33,761 nt of DNA, taken from NCBI RefSeq assembly GCF_003248505.1, contig NZ_QFOA01000035.1, positions 1 through 33,761 of the forward strand. The letters are read 5' to 3'. A program made the translations under genes and the position numbers. The notes beneath the pieces were generated by a model. That model was not told the origin of the DNA. It saw only the letters and a program-made list of their open reading frames with translations, and did no database searches. The DNA comes from Sphingobium sp. GTDB lineage: Bacteria; Pseudomonadota; Alphaproteobacteria; Sphingomonadales; Sphingomonadaceae. Each line of letters starts with the position of its first letter. Position 1 is the stretch's first letter. This document shows, piece by piece, positions 15,478 through 23,692 of this stretch.

Positions 15478-16809
15478 ATGCTGCCATCGCCATCATCGAG
15501 TGCGGGCGCCGTGCCCCGTCTGCCTTTCTATCGGCAGCTTTATGTCCAGGTGCTCGCGGCGATCGCGCTGGGCGTGGCGATCGGGCATTTCTTTCCCGAC
15601 GCGGGCGTGCAGCTGAAACCGCTGGGCGAGGCTTTCATAAAGCTGGTGAAGATGATCATCGCGCCCGTCATCTTCCTCACCATCGTGACCGGGATCGCGG
15701 GGATGAAGGAACTGGGCGCGATCGGGCGCGTCGCGGCCAAGGCGTTCGCCTATTTCCTCACCTTCTCCACGCTCGCTCTCATCGTCGGGCTGATCGTCGC
15801 CAATGTCGTGCAGCCGGGATCGGGACTGAATATCGATCCCGCGACGCTCGATGCAGGAAAGGTGGCCGACTATGCCCATCAGGCGCATGAGCGCACGCTG
15901 ACCGGCTTTTTGATGAGCATCATTCCTGCAACCATGGTTTCTGCCGTGGCGGACGGTAATATCCTTCAGGTCCTGTTCGTCGCCATCCTGTTTGGCATTG
16001 CGCTGACGATGATCGGTGACCGGGCCGCGCCGCTGATGACCGTGCTGGAGTCGGCCAGCCATGCGGTGTTCAAGCTGGTGTCGCTGCTGATGAAGGCCGC
16101 GCCTCTGGGGGCGTTCGGGGCGATGGCGTTCACCATCGGCGAATATGGCGTCGGGACCCTGGCCAATCTTGCCGGGCTGGTGGCGACTTTCTACCTGACC
16201 TCTTTGCTGTTCGTGCTGGTCGTTCTGGGCGCGGTCGGATGGGCGGTGGGGTTCAACATTCTGCACCTCATCCGCTACCTCAAGGCCGAACTGCTGCTGG
16301 TGCTTGGGACATCCTCTTCCGAAGCGGCGCTGCCCAGCCTCATCGAAAAGATGGAGCGCGCCGGGTGCCGCAAATCGGTGGTGGGGCTGGTCGTGCCGAC
16401 CGGATACAGTTTCAACCTCGACGGGACGAACATCTACATGACGCTGGCGGCGCTGTTCATCGCGCAGGCGTGCAACGTCCATATCAGTCTGGAACAGCAG
16501 ATCCTGCTGCTGCTGGTCGCGATGATATCTTCCAAGGGGGCCGCGGGCGTCACGGGGGCGGGGTTCATCACTCTGGCAGCGACACTGTCGATCGTGCCGT
16601 CCGTGCCCGTCGCAGGCATGACGTTGATCCTGGGGGTCGACCGTTTCATGAGCGAATGCCGCAGCCTGACCAACTTCGTCGGCAACGCAGTCGCTACCGT
16701 GGTCGTGTCGGTGTGGGAGAAGGGCCTGGATCGCGAACGCTTCAACGCCGCGATGGCGGGCAGGCCGCTCGATCCGACGCCTGACATGCAGGAAGTCGTG
16801 CCGGACTGA
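15478..16809 (+). CDS. dctA: C4-dicarboxylate:cation symporter DctA family
   Basis: Sodium or proton symporter of the DAACS family for succinate, fumarate and malate, 443 aa from the ATG at 15478. The N-terminus PFYRQLYVQVLAAIALGVAIG, the GTSSSEAALP hairpin motif, the SFNLDGTNIY motif that binds substrate and cation, and LGVDRFMSE...NFVGN are all conserved. Multiple transmembrane helices cover most of the chain. The frame is open to 15067, but that extension crosses the tRNA-Val gene and carries no family sequence, so I reject it. GGA lies a few bases before the ATG. The stop is 5 bp from the convergent cpdR stop, with no room for a separate terminator. Glutamate/aspartate transport (GltP-like) is the alternative, and the motif set favours DctA. 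Confidence 0.92.
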   Translation: MLPSPSSSAGAVPRLPFYRQLYVQVLAAIALGVAIGHFFPDAGVQLKPLGEAFIKLVKMIIAPVIFLTIVTGIAGMKELGAIGRVAAKAFAYFLTFSTLALIVGLIVANVVQPGSGLNIDPATLDAGKVADYAHQAHERTLTGFLMSIIPATMVSAVADGNILQVLFVAILFGIALTMIGDRAAPLMTVLESASHAVFKLVSLLMKAAPLGAFGAMAFTIGEYGVGTLANLAGLVATFYLTSLLFVLVVLGAVGWAVGFNILHLIRYLKAELLLVLGTSSSEAALPSLIEKMERAGCRKSVVGLVVPTGYSFNLDGTNIYMTLAALFIAQACNVHISLEQQILLLLVAMISSKGAAGVTGAGFITLAATLSIVPSVPVAGMTLILGVDRFMSECRSLTNFVGNAVATVVVSVWEKGLDRERFNAAMAGRPLDPTPDMQEVVPD

Positions 16810-16814
16810 GCGCT

Positions 16815-17192
16815 TCAGCTAAGGCCCGACACGCTTTCGCTGCCGAACATGCGTTCGACTTCCAGAACGAGGTCGCGCAGGTGGAAGGGCTTGGACAGCA
16901 CCTTGGCCTGCGGGACCGCCTTTCCGGCCTTGAGCGTGACGGCGGCAAAGCCGGTAATGAACATGATCCGCATGTCGGGCGCGACCTGCGCCGCATGCTG
17001 GGCCAGTTCGATCCCGTCCATTTCCGGCATGACGATATCGGTCAGCAACAGGTCGAACCGATGCGGGCCGAGATGCGGCAATGCCTCCACGCCGCTGGCG
17101 ACCGCGACCACGTCATACCCCGACCGTTCGAGCGCACGGGCGAGATAGGTGCGCATGCTTTCATCGTCTTCCGCCAATAAGATGCGAACCAT
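16815..17192 (-). CDS. cpdR: Single-domain response regulator CpdR
   Basis: Stand-alone receiver protein of about 125 aa matching Caulobacter CpdR, the phosphorylation-controlled adaptor that primes ClpXP for degrading substrates such as the cyclic-di-GMP phosphodiesterase PdeA. The distinctive segments RILLAEDDESMRTYL, LLTDIVMPEMDGIELA (phosphoacceptor D52), IMFITGFAAV and AKVLSKPFHLRDL are all present. I chose the ATG at 17192, since the family begins right there with MxRILLAEDD. An upstream GTG at 17231 in the same frame would add 13 unrelated residues. In Caulobacter, CpdR is controlled by the CckA-ChpT relay, which is not in this window. It is divergent from the amidohydrolase gene. Confidence 0.92.
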   Translation of the reverse strand: MVRILLAEDDESMRTYLARALERSGYDVVAVASGVEALPHLGPHRFDLLLTDIVMPEMDGIELAQHAAQVAPDMRIMFITGFAAVTLKAGKAVPQAKVLSKPFHLRDLVLEVERMFGSESVSGLS

Positions 17193-17331
17193 CGCCCCCA
17201 CATTCCCGTCTTCATATCCACAGCGATCCACCCACCCTCTGGATGGCGCAGTGCGGGATAATATGCGACAAGGGGTAAATTTTATCCACCCAAGCGGACG
17301 CTTTTGATCGGCTTGCGGGAAAGGAGCGACG

Positions 17332-18222
17332 TTGGATCATCGCGCGCCGCCGGCACCGACGCTGAGCGAACCCTGTTTCGACCTTTATGGATCGGTTGAG
17401 TCCGATAGTCCGTTGATCCTGTCCGTGCCCCATGCGGGCCGGGAGTATTCCGACGACCTGCTTGCCGAAGCGCGGGTGAAGCCGCAGACCTTGCGCCGGT
17501 TGGAGGATCGGTTGGCCGACCTCCTCATCGACCCGCTGCTGGAAAGGGGCTATACCGCCATCGTCGCGAAGGCGCCGCGCGCGATGATCGACCTCAACCG
17601 GCATGAGCGGGAGATCGATCCGACGATGATCGCCGATCTTCCGCACGCTGCGCCTCTGCAAAGCAGTGCGAAGCTGCGGGGCGGACTGGGGCTTTTTCCC
17701 CGCCGCCTGCCTGGCGCACCCGAATTGTGGCAAAGGCCGATGCCGTGGAACGAGGCGCGGCGGCGCATCGAACTGTTTCACAGGCCCTATCACGCGATGC
17801 TGGGCCGCCTGATGGCGAATGCCCGACGCGCCCATGGGCATGCGGTCCTGATCGATCTCCACTCCATGCCGCCCCTGCCGCTGGCGCTGGGCAAGGGCGC
17901 GTTCAGCGTGGTGCTGGGCGACAGGTTCGGACGCAGCGCGTCCCATCGCATGATAGCTCTGGCGGCGGAGGTCGCCGCAAGCCACAGCCTTTCGGTTGGG
18001 CAGAACCACCCTTATGCAGGGGATCACATTATCGAACGGCACGGGCGCCCCGACCGGGCGCTTCACGCGATCCAGCTGGAAATAGACCGGGCGCTCTATC
18101 TCGACCCGGCGCTCGATCAACCGGACGTAGGCCTTGCGCGCACGCAGATGCTGGTGAGGGACATTGCCGAAGCGCTGGCGGTCGAACTGCCTCGTGCCGG
18201 TTATGCGCTGGCTGCGGAATAG
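17332..18222 (+). CDS. N-formylglutamate amidohydrolase family protein
   Basis: Zinc hydrolase of the FGase family (296 aa), related to HutG, which releases formate from N-formylglutamate in histidine breakdown. Family motifs are SVPHAGREYSDD (near 31-42), APRAMIDLNR with the following HEREID, a central LIDLHSMPP and NHPYAGDHI. The start is a TTG at 17332, supported by a strong AAGGAG 5 nt upstream at 17321-17326. No hut genes flank it, so a role in histidine catabolism is not shown. Members next to cpdR may act on other formylated or acylated amino acids. Its stop lies 3 bp from the convergent acyltransferase stop. Confidence 0.88.
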   Translation: MDHRAPPAPTLSEPCFDLYGSVESDSPLILSVPHAGREYSDDLLAEARVKPQTLRRLEDRLADLLIDPLLERGYTAIVAKAPRAMIDLNRHEREIDPTMIADLPHAAPLQSSAKLRGGLGLFPRRLPGAPELWQRPMPWNEARRRIELFHRPYHAMLGRLMANARRAHGHAVLIDLHSMPPLPLALGKGAFSVVLGDRFGRSASHRMIALAAEVAASHSLSVGQNHPYAGDHIIERHGRPDRALHAIQLEIDRALYLDPALDQPDVGLARTQMLVRDIAEALAVELPRAGYALAAE

Positions 18223-18225
18223 CGC

Positions 18226-20106
18226 CTAATTGGCAGCCGCGATCACTCGACGCGCGCCCGCCATACTGAGGTGGTGCGAATCGAAGTAGAGCGGGCGGCC
18301 CCGATCGATCAGATCGCAGCGTCGGTAAGGGCATAGGATTGCCGCCGAATCGACGAAGCCGACCCCCTTTGTGCGCCAGCGAGCGATGGCGGCGCGCAGA
18401 TGGACGGTGCGGGCTTCGACGTGCGACCGGTCTATCCCCTCCGCCTCCGCCAGTCGCCTTGCCATTGCGAGATGCGCCAGACGGCGCGGGACGTCGAAGG
18501 GCTGGGGCGGCACCGCGCCGATCAGCGTCACGCTGCGCCCCTGCCGCCGGATCGCGTTAACGGTGTCTTCCAGCTTGGCGACGAAGGCGGGATCGTCGAA
18601 CCGCCCATTGGCCCAGAAGGCCGCGAGATAGACGTGGCGGATGCCCCGGTCCGCGCGCAGGGCGTCGAACGCCGCGCGATTCGCCTCGGCGCAGCGCGGG
18701 TCGGTAGCGTCGTAGCCCAGCACCGGCGGGCAACTGGACGCGGTGCGTTCGATAAGGGCACGGCCTTGCGCTCGCAGCTTTTCCGACAGGGCGAAGGACA
18801 GTTCGACGCCGTGACTGTCGCCCCAGAACATTGTGTCGGGGTGCACCTGGGCGCCCAGCACGCAAGGCCGGTCGCCGCGCACGAACGTGTCGTGGCAGCG
18901 CGTCCGCGCGGGGCTGATGTCCTGCCGGGCGGCGAGCAGCTTCAACGCACCGGGCGCGAAGCGGGAAGACCATCCGCCCTGCGCCATCAGAGTGAGCGAG
19001 ATCGCGCCGATGAGGCAGGTGGACGCGGCAGTCAGGCCAAAGATCGCCTTCGCCGAAAATCGCTCGGGGTCGCGGAAAGGGCGCTCGACGACGCGCCACG
19101 ATAGCGCCGCTGTGGCGAAGGCGCTTGCGATCACGAACAGGCGCGTCGACCCGGAAAGCGGCATGTCGGTGACATATTCCGTAAACACGATCAGCGGCCA
19201 GTGCCACAGGTAGAGCGAATAGGAGATGAGGCCCACGCCCACGAGGAGCGGCTGTGAAAGGCATCGCCCGACGCTCGTGCCGGGCGCGGCATGGAGCATT
19301 GCAGCGGCGCCGAGCACGGGCGGCAGGGCGGCAATGCCAGGAAAGACGGTCGTGCGGTCATAAAATGCGACAGCGAAAGCGACAGCTGCAACGCCGCTCC
19401 ACGCAATCGCCTCGCGCAGCCATCGAGCCCGGATGACAGGCACTGCGCCCAGAGCGAGCAGCGCGCCTGCGAACAATTCCCAGGCTCGGGTGGGGAGGAG
19501 GTAGAAGGCGAAGCCGCTGGTGTCGCGTTGCTGCACGATCGCGAGAGCCAGCGAGCACAGGGCCATGCCGGTCACCGCCACGATGCATTGTCGGGGCGCG
19601 AAGCGGGCCAACAGCATCAGCAGGATCGGGAAACCGATATAATATTGCTCCTCGACCGCGAGGGACCAAGTGTGGAGCAGCGGCTTTACATCCGCCCCGC
19701 CCGCGAAATAGCCGGTGTCGCTAAAGAACCAGAAGTTGGAGGCAAAGACGCTGGCGGCCAAAGCCGATCGCGGCACACCTTCGAAATCGCCGGGAAAATA
19801 GAGCCAGGCCGATGCAGCTAGAACTGCCAGGACGGTCACGCTGAGGGCAGGAACGATGCGCCGGAATCGACGCTCGTAAAAGCGCAGGATCGAAAACCTC
19901 TTTGCGTCGATTTCTCGCGCGATAATGCCGGCGATGAGAAAACCCGAAATGACGAAAAAGATGTCGACACCGACATAGCCGCCCGAAAAGCCCGGAACAT
20001 GCGCGTGGAACGACACCACCGGCAGAATCGCGACGGCGCGCAGTCCGTCGATGTCGCGGCGATGGCGAATCGCTGTGTCGGAAACGGGGCGGGCGGAGCC
20101 ATGCAT
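18226..20106 (-). CDS. OafA/YrhL-type O-acyltransferase with SGNH domain
   Basis: Integral membrane acyltransferase of 626 aa that should O-acetylate a cell-surface glycan. The N-terminal acyltransferase_3 domain (about 14-370, roughly ten helices) has RDIDGLRAVAILPV, the catalytic-type histidine H34 in SFHAHVPGF, DIFFVISGFLI and RFYERRFRRIVPAL. After a linker, an SGNH hydrolase-like periplasmic domain (about 400-626) has the block I GDSH (S431) and the C-terminal DSHH (D609, H612). This two-domain layout is that of O-antigen and exopolysaccharide acetyltransferases. No glycan synthesis genes adjoin it, so the acceptor is unknown. It could modify the polysaccharide made by the 8.3-15 kb operon, which is inference. 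Confidence 0.92.
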   Translation of the reverse strand: MHGSARPVSDTAIRHRRDIDGLRAVAILPVVSFHAHVPGFSGGYVGVDIFFVISGFLIAGIIAREIDAKRFSILRFYERRFRRIVPALSVTVLAVLAASAWLYFPGDFEGVPRSALAASVFASNFWFFSDTGYFAGGADVKPLLHTWSLAVEEQYYIGFPILLMLLARFAPRQCIVAVTGMALCSLALAIVQQRDTSGFAFYLLPTRAWELFAGALLALGAVPVIRARWLREAIAWSGVAAVAFAVAFYDRTTVFPGIAALPPVLGAAAMLHAAPGTSVGRCLSQPLLVGVGLISYSLYLWHWPLIVFTEYVTDMPLSGSTRLFVIASAFATAALSWRVVERPFRDPERFSAKAIFGLTAASTCLIGAISLTLMAQGGWSSRFAPGALKLLAARQDISPARTRCHDTFVRGDRPCVLGAQVHPDTMFWGDSHGVELSFALSEKLRAQGRALIERTASSCPPVLGYDATDPRCAEANRAAFDALRADRGIRHVYLAAFWANGRFDDPAFVAKLEDTVNAIRRQGRSVTLIGAVPPQPFDVPRRLAHLAMARRLAEAEGIDRSHVEARTVHLRAAIARWRTKGVGFVDSAAILCPYRRCDLIDRGRPLYFDSHHLSMAGARRVIAAAN

Positions 20107-20140
20107 CGGGCCGCCTTAGCGGCAAAGACCTGACATTTGA

Positions 20141-20288
20141 TTGATCGCGGCGCTGCGATTGCATGCCGTGCAATCGTCCCTTTGTCCTTCGCATTTGCGA
20201 AAAGGAACGGAGGGCGGCAAAACGACTGTGCCTTTCAGGCATCCTCTCCTAAAACTTTCGGGCTGGTCTTCGGATCGGCCTTTTTTTT
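20141..20288 (+). ncRNA. Candidate small RNA 1, plus strand
   Basis: A gene-free stretch ends in a textbook intrinsic terminator. Upstream of it are three further perfect hairpins: CGATTGCA/TGCAATCG (20156-20176), TTCGCA/TGCGAA (20188-20201) and TGCCT/AGGCA (20229-20241). The only gene upstream is on the other strand, and the next plus-strand protein gene is 3.6 kb away, so the terminator must serve a short local transcript. I found no clear promoter, and the 5' end is a guess. No Rfam family is recognised. The minus strand here is also the leader of the acyltransferase gene, so some hairpins could belong to that mRNA instead. Confidence 0.5.
20261..20288 (+). terminator. Intrinsic terminator with UUCG loop
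   Basis: GGCTGGTC (20261-20268) pairs with GATCGGCC (20273-20280) through a TTCG tetraloop, with two wobble pairs, and is followed by eight T residues. The direction is plus. Confidence 0.85.
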
Positions 20289-20334
20289 GTCGCGCGCCTG
20301 GTCTAGGAAGAGTGAGCCGATGGCGCGCCATTAT

Positions 20335-20424
20335 AACAGTTTCTGGAGAGGAGCCGCCGGTAAGACCGGCAGGCGCGACATGGCTGGGGGATGGAGCGCC
20401 GCAACGGCGCTCTCCCCCATTTTT
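20335..20424 (+). ncRNA. Candidate small RNA 2, plus strand
   Basis: Immediately after the first terminator is a second short unit. A TATAAC at 20332-20337 could be a -10 element. A perfect hairpin GCCGGT-AAG-ACCGGC follows at 20356-20370, then a strong intrinsic terminator. The transcript would be about 80-90 nt. The purine-rich GGAGAGGAG just upstream of the hairpin could pair with other RNAs. No protein gene or known RNA family is recognised. The 5' end is approximate. Confidence 0.45.
20385..20424 (+). terminator. Intrinsic terminator, 14 bp stem
   Basis: TGGGGGA (20385-20391) and GAGCGCC (20394-20400) pair with GGCGCTC (20406-20412) and TCCCCCA (20413-20419), leaving a 2 nt bulge and a 5 nt loop, followed by T5. 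On the minus strand no T-run follows the stem, so it serves a plus-strand transcript rather than the convergent small gene that ends at 20433. Confidence 0.85.
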
Positions 20425-20432
20425 GTATGAAG

Positions 20433-20708
20433 TCAGTCTTCCGCTTTGTCGTTTCGCCTGAACAGGCGCGCGACCATCACCGTCGCGCACAGGCCGACGC
20501 CCAAGGCCACTGCCTGTAACGTCCAGCCCAGGGCAAATATTATGGCCCATAAGATTACTGAAATCAGCGCGCCGAACAGCAGTCCCAAAAAGAGACGGTT
20601 GGACGAATCCGTTTTCTCATAATAAGCAGGTGGCGATGAATCGGTCGAGGCGGGGCCGCCGTCGCCTTTCTTTCGATATGACCTTTCGAGAACGCGCTCT
20701 TCGTTCAT
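20433..20708 (-). CDS. Small membrane protein, hypothetical
   Basis: A 91-residue product with a polar, serine- and proline-rich N-terminus (1-37), then two adjacent hydrophobic helices at about 39-60 and 63-82 (LFLGLLFGALISVILWAIIF, then AVALGVGLCATVMVA), and a short charged tail RRNDKAED. No family is recognised. The ATG at 20708 has only a weak purine stretch before it. It lies 87 bp downstream of the smaller LuxR-type gene on the same strand. The hydrophobic pattern and the lack of a competing frame support a real gene. Confidence 0.55.
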   Translation of the reverse strand: MNEERVLERSYRKKGDGGPASTDSSPPAYYEKTDSSNRLFLGLLFGALISVILWAIIFALGWTLQAVALGVGLCATVMVARLFRRNDKAED

Positions 20709-20795
20709 ATTTTCGCTATCGCCTTTATGACGATATAGAAGGACGTGGATTTATTCGCATCACCCAACAGGGTGATGGCGTCGCGCTATTCGGCT

Positions 20796-21380
20796 TTATC
20801 GCAGGATACCGGACAACAGCGCCGTCAGTTCAGGCTGTCGCCGCGTTCCGGTCTTCATCATGAGCGACTTGAGTTGCGAGCGTATGGTTTCGCGCGACAC
20901 CTTCCGCGCTTCGGCCATCGCATCGATGCTCATGCCGTCCGCGACGGCGAAAGCGATGGACGCTTCGGCCTGCGTCAGCATGAACGCTTCGGCGAGGGCA
21001 TCGATGCGTTCCGCCTGCGGTTCTCCCAGCGCGATGGACAGAAGCGCGAATTCCCGGTTGATTGCATCGCGGTCTTGCACGGCGACATGACTGACGGTGG
21101 CGATGAGGGGCGGGGCACCGCTGCGGTCGCGCGGGCGGACGCCAAAGGCGCTCCGATTGACTTCCCGCGCATGAATTCTTGCCAGCATCGACAGCAATCG
21201 CGTATCGCTGTCGCGGTCGACGGCATGGATTCGTCCGCCTCTGATAAAGAAATGGTTGCCCTGATCTATTAAATTCTGGGCTTTGTCAGAAATAGAAAGA
21301 ATCTTTCGTTCTGCATTCAGTGCAATAACCATATTCCCAACGGCAGCAATACTCTGGACGATCATGCCAACGCGATCCAT
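20796..21380 (-). CDS. LuxR-type HTH regulator, short paralogue
   Basis: A 194-residue regulator with a PAS-like N-terminal half and a C-terminal LuxR-type helix-turn-helix (135-194: LTQAEASIAFAVADGMSIDA, then SRETIRSQLKSLMMKTGTR). The ATG at 21380 is preceded by GGGAG at 5 nt, which is better than the ATG at 21401. It is paralogous to its upstream neighbour (21498-22601) along almost its whole length. Thirty-one of the last 60 residues are identical without gaps, and the PAS-like part also aligns (VIALNAERKILSIS against AIALGWGRKIVSLS). It lacks the neighbour's first 170 residues or so. A palindrome lies upstream at 21464-21479. The target genes are unknown. Confidence 0.82.
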   Translation of the reverse strand: MDRVGMIVQSIAAVGNMVIALNAERKILSISDKAQNLIDQGNHFFIRGGRIHAVDRDSDTRLLSMLARIHAREVNRSAFGVRPRDRSGAPPLIATVSHVAVQDRDAINREFALLSIALGEPQAERIDALAEAFMLTQAEASIAFAVADGMSIDAMAEARKVSRETIRSQLKSLMMKTGTRRQPELTALLSGILR

Positions 21381-21463
21381 GATTCTCCCTTTGCTTGCCA
21401 TCCTTCGTGGTGGACGCGTTCACCTACTATTAAGGTACATATGGGTTCATTCTCCGATCATCA

Positions 21464-21479
21464 TCACCCGAACGGGTGA
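21464..21479. promoter_or_regulatory. 16 bp palindrome between the two LuxR-type genes
   Basis: TCACCCG-AA-CGGGTGA is a perfect inverted repeat 84-99 bp upstream of the short LuxR-type gene and just after the stop of the long one. There is no adjacent T-run, so an operator is likelier than a terminator. Confidence 0.4.
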
Positions 21480-21497
21480 ACGAATGATAAAATGAAA

Positions 21498-22601
21498 TCA
21501 GCGGATTAGAGATGACATAAGCGTGACAATTTCGCTCTGGGTCCGCGTTCCCGTTTTCATCATGATGGATTTGAGTTGGGCACGCACCGTCTGGTAAGAC
21601 ACGTCGCGGATGCTTGCGATGTTCGCGAGATTCATTCCCCCGGCGATCGACAGGATCACCGACGCCTCTGCCGGTGTCAGCAACAGGGCATCCGACACGG
21701 CTTCCAAAAGGCCGTCCGCATGCTGTCCGGCGGTGACGTAGAGAAGCGCGATGGCAGGGAACAACGGGCCGCTGCTGCTGAAGGGTACGGTAACGATGGT
21801 CGCCCGAAGGGGGGCGGCATTTGCGTGTTCGACGGGCCGTATCCAGATCGTCTGGCGATCTACATGTCGTCCGGCGAGCGCGCCGAAGGCGTGACCGAAA
21901 CGCCTGTCGCTCTCGCGATCCGGCAGGACCAGCATGCCGCGTCGGGACGAGAAGTGAAGCCCGGAACGCAGCATGGATTCCGCGCTGGGTGAAAGGGACA
22001 CGATTTTGCGGCCCCAACCGAGTGCGATGGCCACGTCCCCCGTCCCGGCCAGCGTGTTAACGATGAGGCTGGTATCGTCCTTCCCAAGCCGATGAGCCGA
22101 TTCCATCGCGGCCGAAATGGCCGGCATCATCCGCTCCATCAATCGCTTTTCGGACGAGGATGCCGCGCCGTTCCGCTCGGGACGCAGGACCACGAACGCG
22201 CCGAAGCTTTGCTCACCGGATAAGGGAAAGCGAAGCATCAGCGCATCGTAGACACCTGTTTCCCGAAACATTCCGTTGAAGATCGGAAGGCGTGCCTTGA
22301 TGGATGGATCGATGACATCCTCGTCGGCATAGCAGCGACCGAAAGGTGCCGCTGCGACCGCACGGATACGCGGATTGACCGAGGCGTCGAAACCGCCGCC
22401 CGCGATCACCTGTTCTAAAAGTTGCGGCGAAACATTGGACATGAAACCGGCGGTGATGCCGATGAGCGGGTCGGCCACCGCGATCTGACCGCTCCGGCCA
22501 TGCAAAGGCGTAGCCAAGGCATTGATCGCGGCGTCCCATGATGCAATGCCGTGGGCTGCCTGCCAGAACCGGTCCGCAATCTCCCGTTCACCGCCGTCCA
22601 T
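21498..22601 (-). CDS. LuxR-type HTH regulator, long paralogue
   Basis: A 367-residue regulator. Residues 1-170 form a sensor-like domain I cannot assign. Residues about 175-300 form a PAS-like region, and 308-367 a LuxR-type helix-turn-helix (LTPAEASVILSIAGGMNLAN, then SYQTVRAQLKSIMMKTGTR). It lacks the hallmark aspartate-containing receiver domain, so it is not a two-component regulator, and no acyl-homoserine lactone synthase is nearby. The ATG at 22601 has no obvious Shine-Dalgarno sequence. A long inverted repeat spans the start codon. It is tandem with a shorter paralogue 117 bp downstream and probably arose with it by duplication. Confidence 0.85.
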   Translation of the reverse strand: MDGGEREIADRFWQAAHGIASWDAAINALATPLHGRSGQIAVADPLIGITAGFMSNVSPQLLEQVIAGGGFDASVNPRIRAVAAAPFGRCYADEDVIDPSIKARLPIFNGMFRETGVYDALMLRFPLSGEQSFGAFVVLRPERNGAASSSEKRLMERMMPAISAAMESAHRLGKDDTSLIVNTLAGTGDVAIALGWGRKIVSLSPSAESMLRSGLHFSSRRGMLVLPDRESDRRFGHAFGALAGRHVDRQTIWIRPVEHANAAPLRATIVTVPFSSSGPLFPAIALLYVTAGQHADGLLEAVSDALLLTPAEASVILSIAGGMNLANIASIRDVSYQTVRAQLKSIMMKTGTRTQSEIVTLMSSLIR

Positions 22602-22631
22602 GAAGCCAGTTTGGAAAATATTGGCTTCATG
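22599..22631. promoter_or_regulatory. 10 bp inverted repeat spanning the start of the long LuxR-type gene
   Basis: CATGAAGCCA (22599-22608) and TGGCTTCATG (22622-22631) are perfect inverted repeats separated by 13 nt, and the inner arm contains the start codon. In RNA this would be a hairpin that hides the start codon. In DNA it could be an autoregulatory operator. Confidence 0.45.
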
Positions 22632-22696
22632 GCAAGCGTAAATACACGCCGAATACTTCGCGTCGCACAGATATTTTGTATCTTATGCGTAACGAA

Positions 22697-23692
22697 CTAG
22701 CGGGATGTCGCGGCTTCGACTTCCGCCTTGTCGCCCAGAACCACGCCGACCCGCTGGTGCAGGCCCTTGGGTTCCACGTCCAGGATCGGGATGAAGCCGT
22801 CCGTTGCCGCGCCGCCTGCCTGCTCGATCAGATAGGCCATGGGATTGGCTTCATACATCAGGCGCAGTTTCGCCTTGCCGGGCGAGCGGTGATCGTAGGG
22901 ATACATGAAGATGCCGCCGCGCTTCAGGATGCGGTGCACGTCCGCCACCATGGATGCGGTCCAGCGCATGTTGTAATCCTGCCCGCACGGCCCCTTCGCG
23001 CCAAGCACGCGGTCGTCGATATATTGCGTGACTTCGGGCGACCATTGGCGGCGGTTGGACATGTTGATCGCAAATTCGCACTTGCCCTGCGGCATCTTCA
23101 TGTCGGGGTCGGTCAGGACCCAGCTGCCCACTTCCCGGTCCAGCGTAAATTCGTAGACGCCCGTTCCGACGCTGAGCACCAGCAGGGTCTGCGGCCCGTA
23201 GATGGCATAGCCCGCAGCGACCTGATGCCGTCCGCCCTGGAGGAAGTCGTCCTCGGTCACGTCGCGCCCCGCGCAGGCTTCGGGAGCCTTGAGCACGGAG
23301 AAGATAGTGCCGACCGACAGGTCGACATCGATGTTGCTCGACCCGTCGATGGGATCGAACAGCATCAGATACTCGCCCTTGGGATAGCGGTTGGGGATGG
23401 GGTAGATGGTTTCCATCTCCTCCGATGCCATGGCCGCGAGGTGGCCGCCCCATTCGTTGGCGTCGAGCAGCAGTTCGTTGGCGATCACGTCCAGCTTCTT
23501 CTGCACTTCGCCCTGTACATTCTCACTGTCGAGGCTGCCGAGCACTTCGCCCAGCGCGCCCTTGCTGACCGCGTGGCTGATCGTCTTGCAGGCGCGCGCT
23601 ACCGTTTCGATGAGCAGGCGCAATTCCCCCGGCAATGCGTTGGCCTGCCGCTGCTGCTCGATCAGGAAACGGGTCAGAGTGGTGCGGGACAT
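22697..23692 (-). CDS. fbp: Fructose-1,6-bisphosphatase, class I
   Basis: Gluconeogenic enzyme that hydrolyses fructose-1,6-bisphosphate to fructose-6-phosphate, 331 aa. Metal-binding residues of the class I fold are in the EEM segment at 91-93 and in FDPIDGSSNIDVDLSVGTIF (D113, D116). The sugar and phosphate site segments follow: NMSNRR, YPYDHRSPGKAKLRLMYEANP and a C-terminal DVEPKGLHQR. The start at 23692 is supported by AAGG 7 nt upstream, inside a 12 bp palindrome CCTTTCGAAAGG (23700-23711). It is divergent from terC and has no Calvin-cycle neighbours, so a role in gluconeogenesis is most likely. Confidence 0.97.
   Translation of the reverse strand: MSRTTLTRFLIEQQRQANALPGELRLLIETVARACKTISHAVSKGALGEVLGSLDSENVQGEVQKKLDVIANELLLDANEWGGHLAAMASEEMETIYPIPNRYPKGEYLMLFDPIDGSSNIDVDLSVGTIFSVLKAPEACAGRDVTEDDFLQGGRHQVAAGYAIYGPQTLLVLSVGTGVYEFTLDREVGSWVLTDPDMKMPQGKCEFAINMSNRRQWSPEVTQYIDDRVLGAKGPCGQDYNMRWTASMVADVHRILKRGGIFMYPYDHRSPGKAKLRLMYEANPMAYLIEQAGGAATDGFIPILDVEPKGLHQRVGVVLGDKAEVEAATSR

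Noticed and set aside
21498..22601. Acyl-homoserine lactone receptor
   Set aside because: Despite the LuxR-type DNA-binding domain, I see no autoinducer-binding domain motifs and no LuxI gene nearby.
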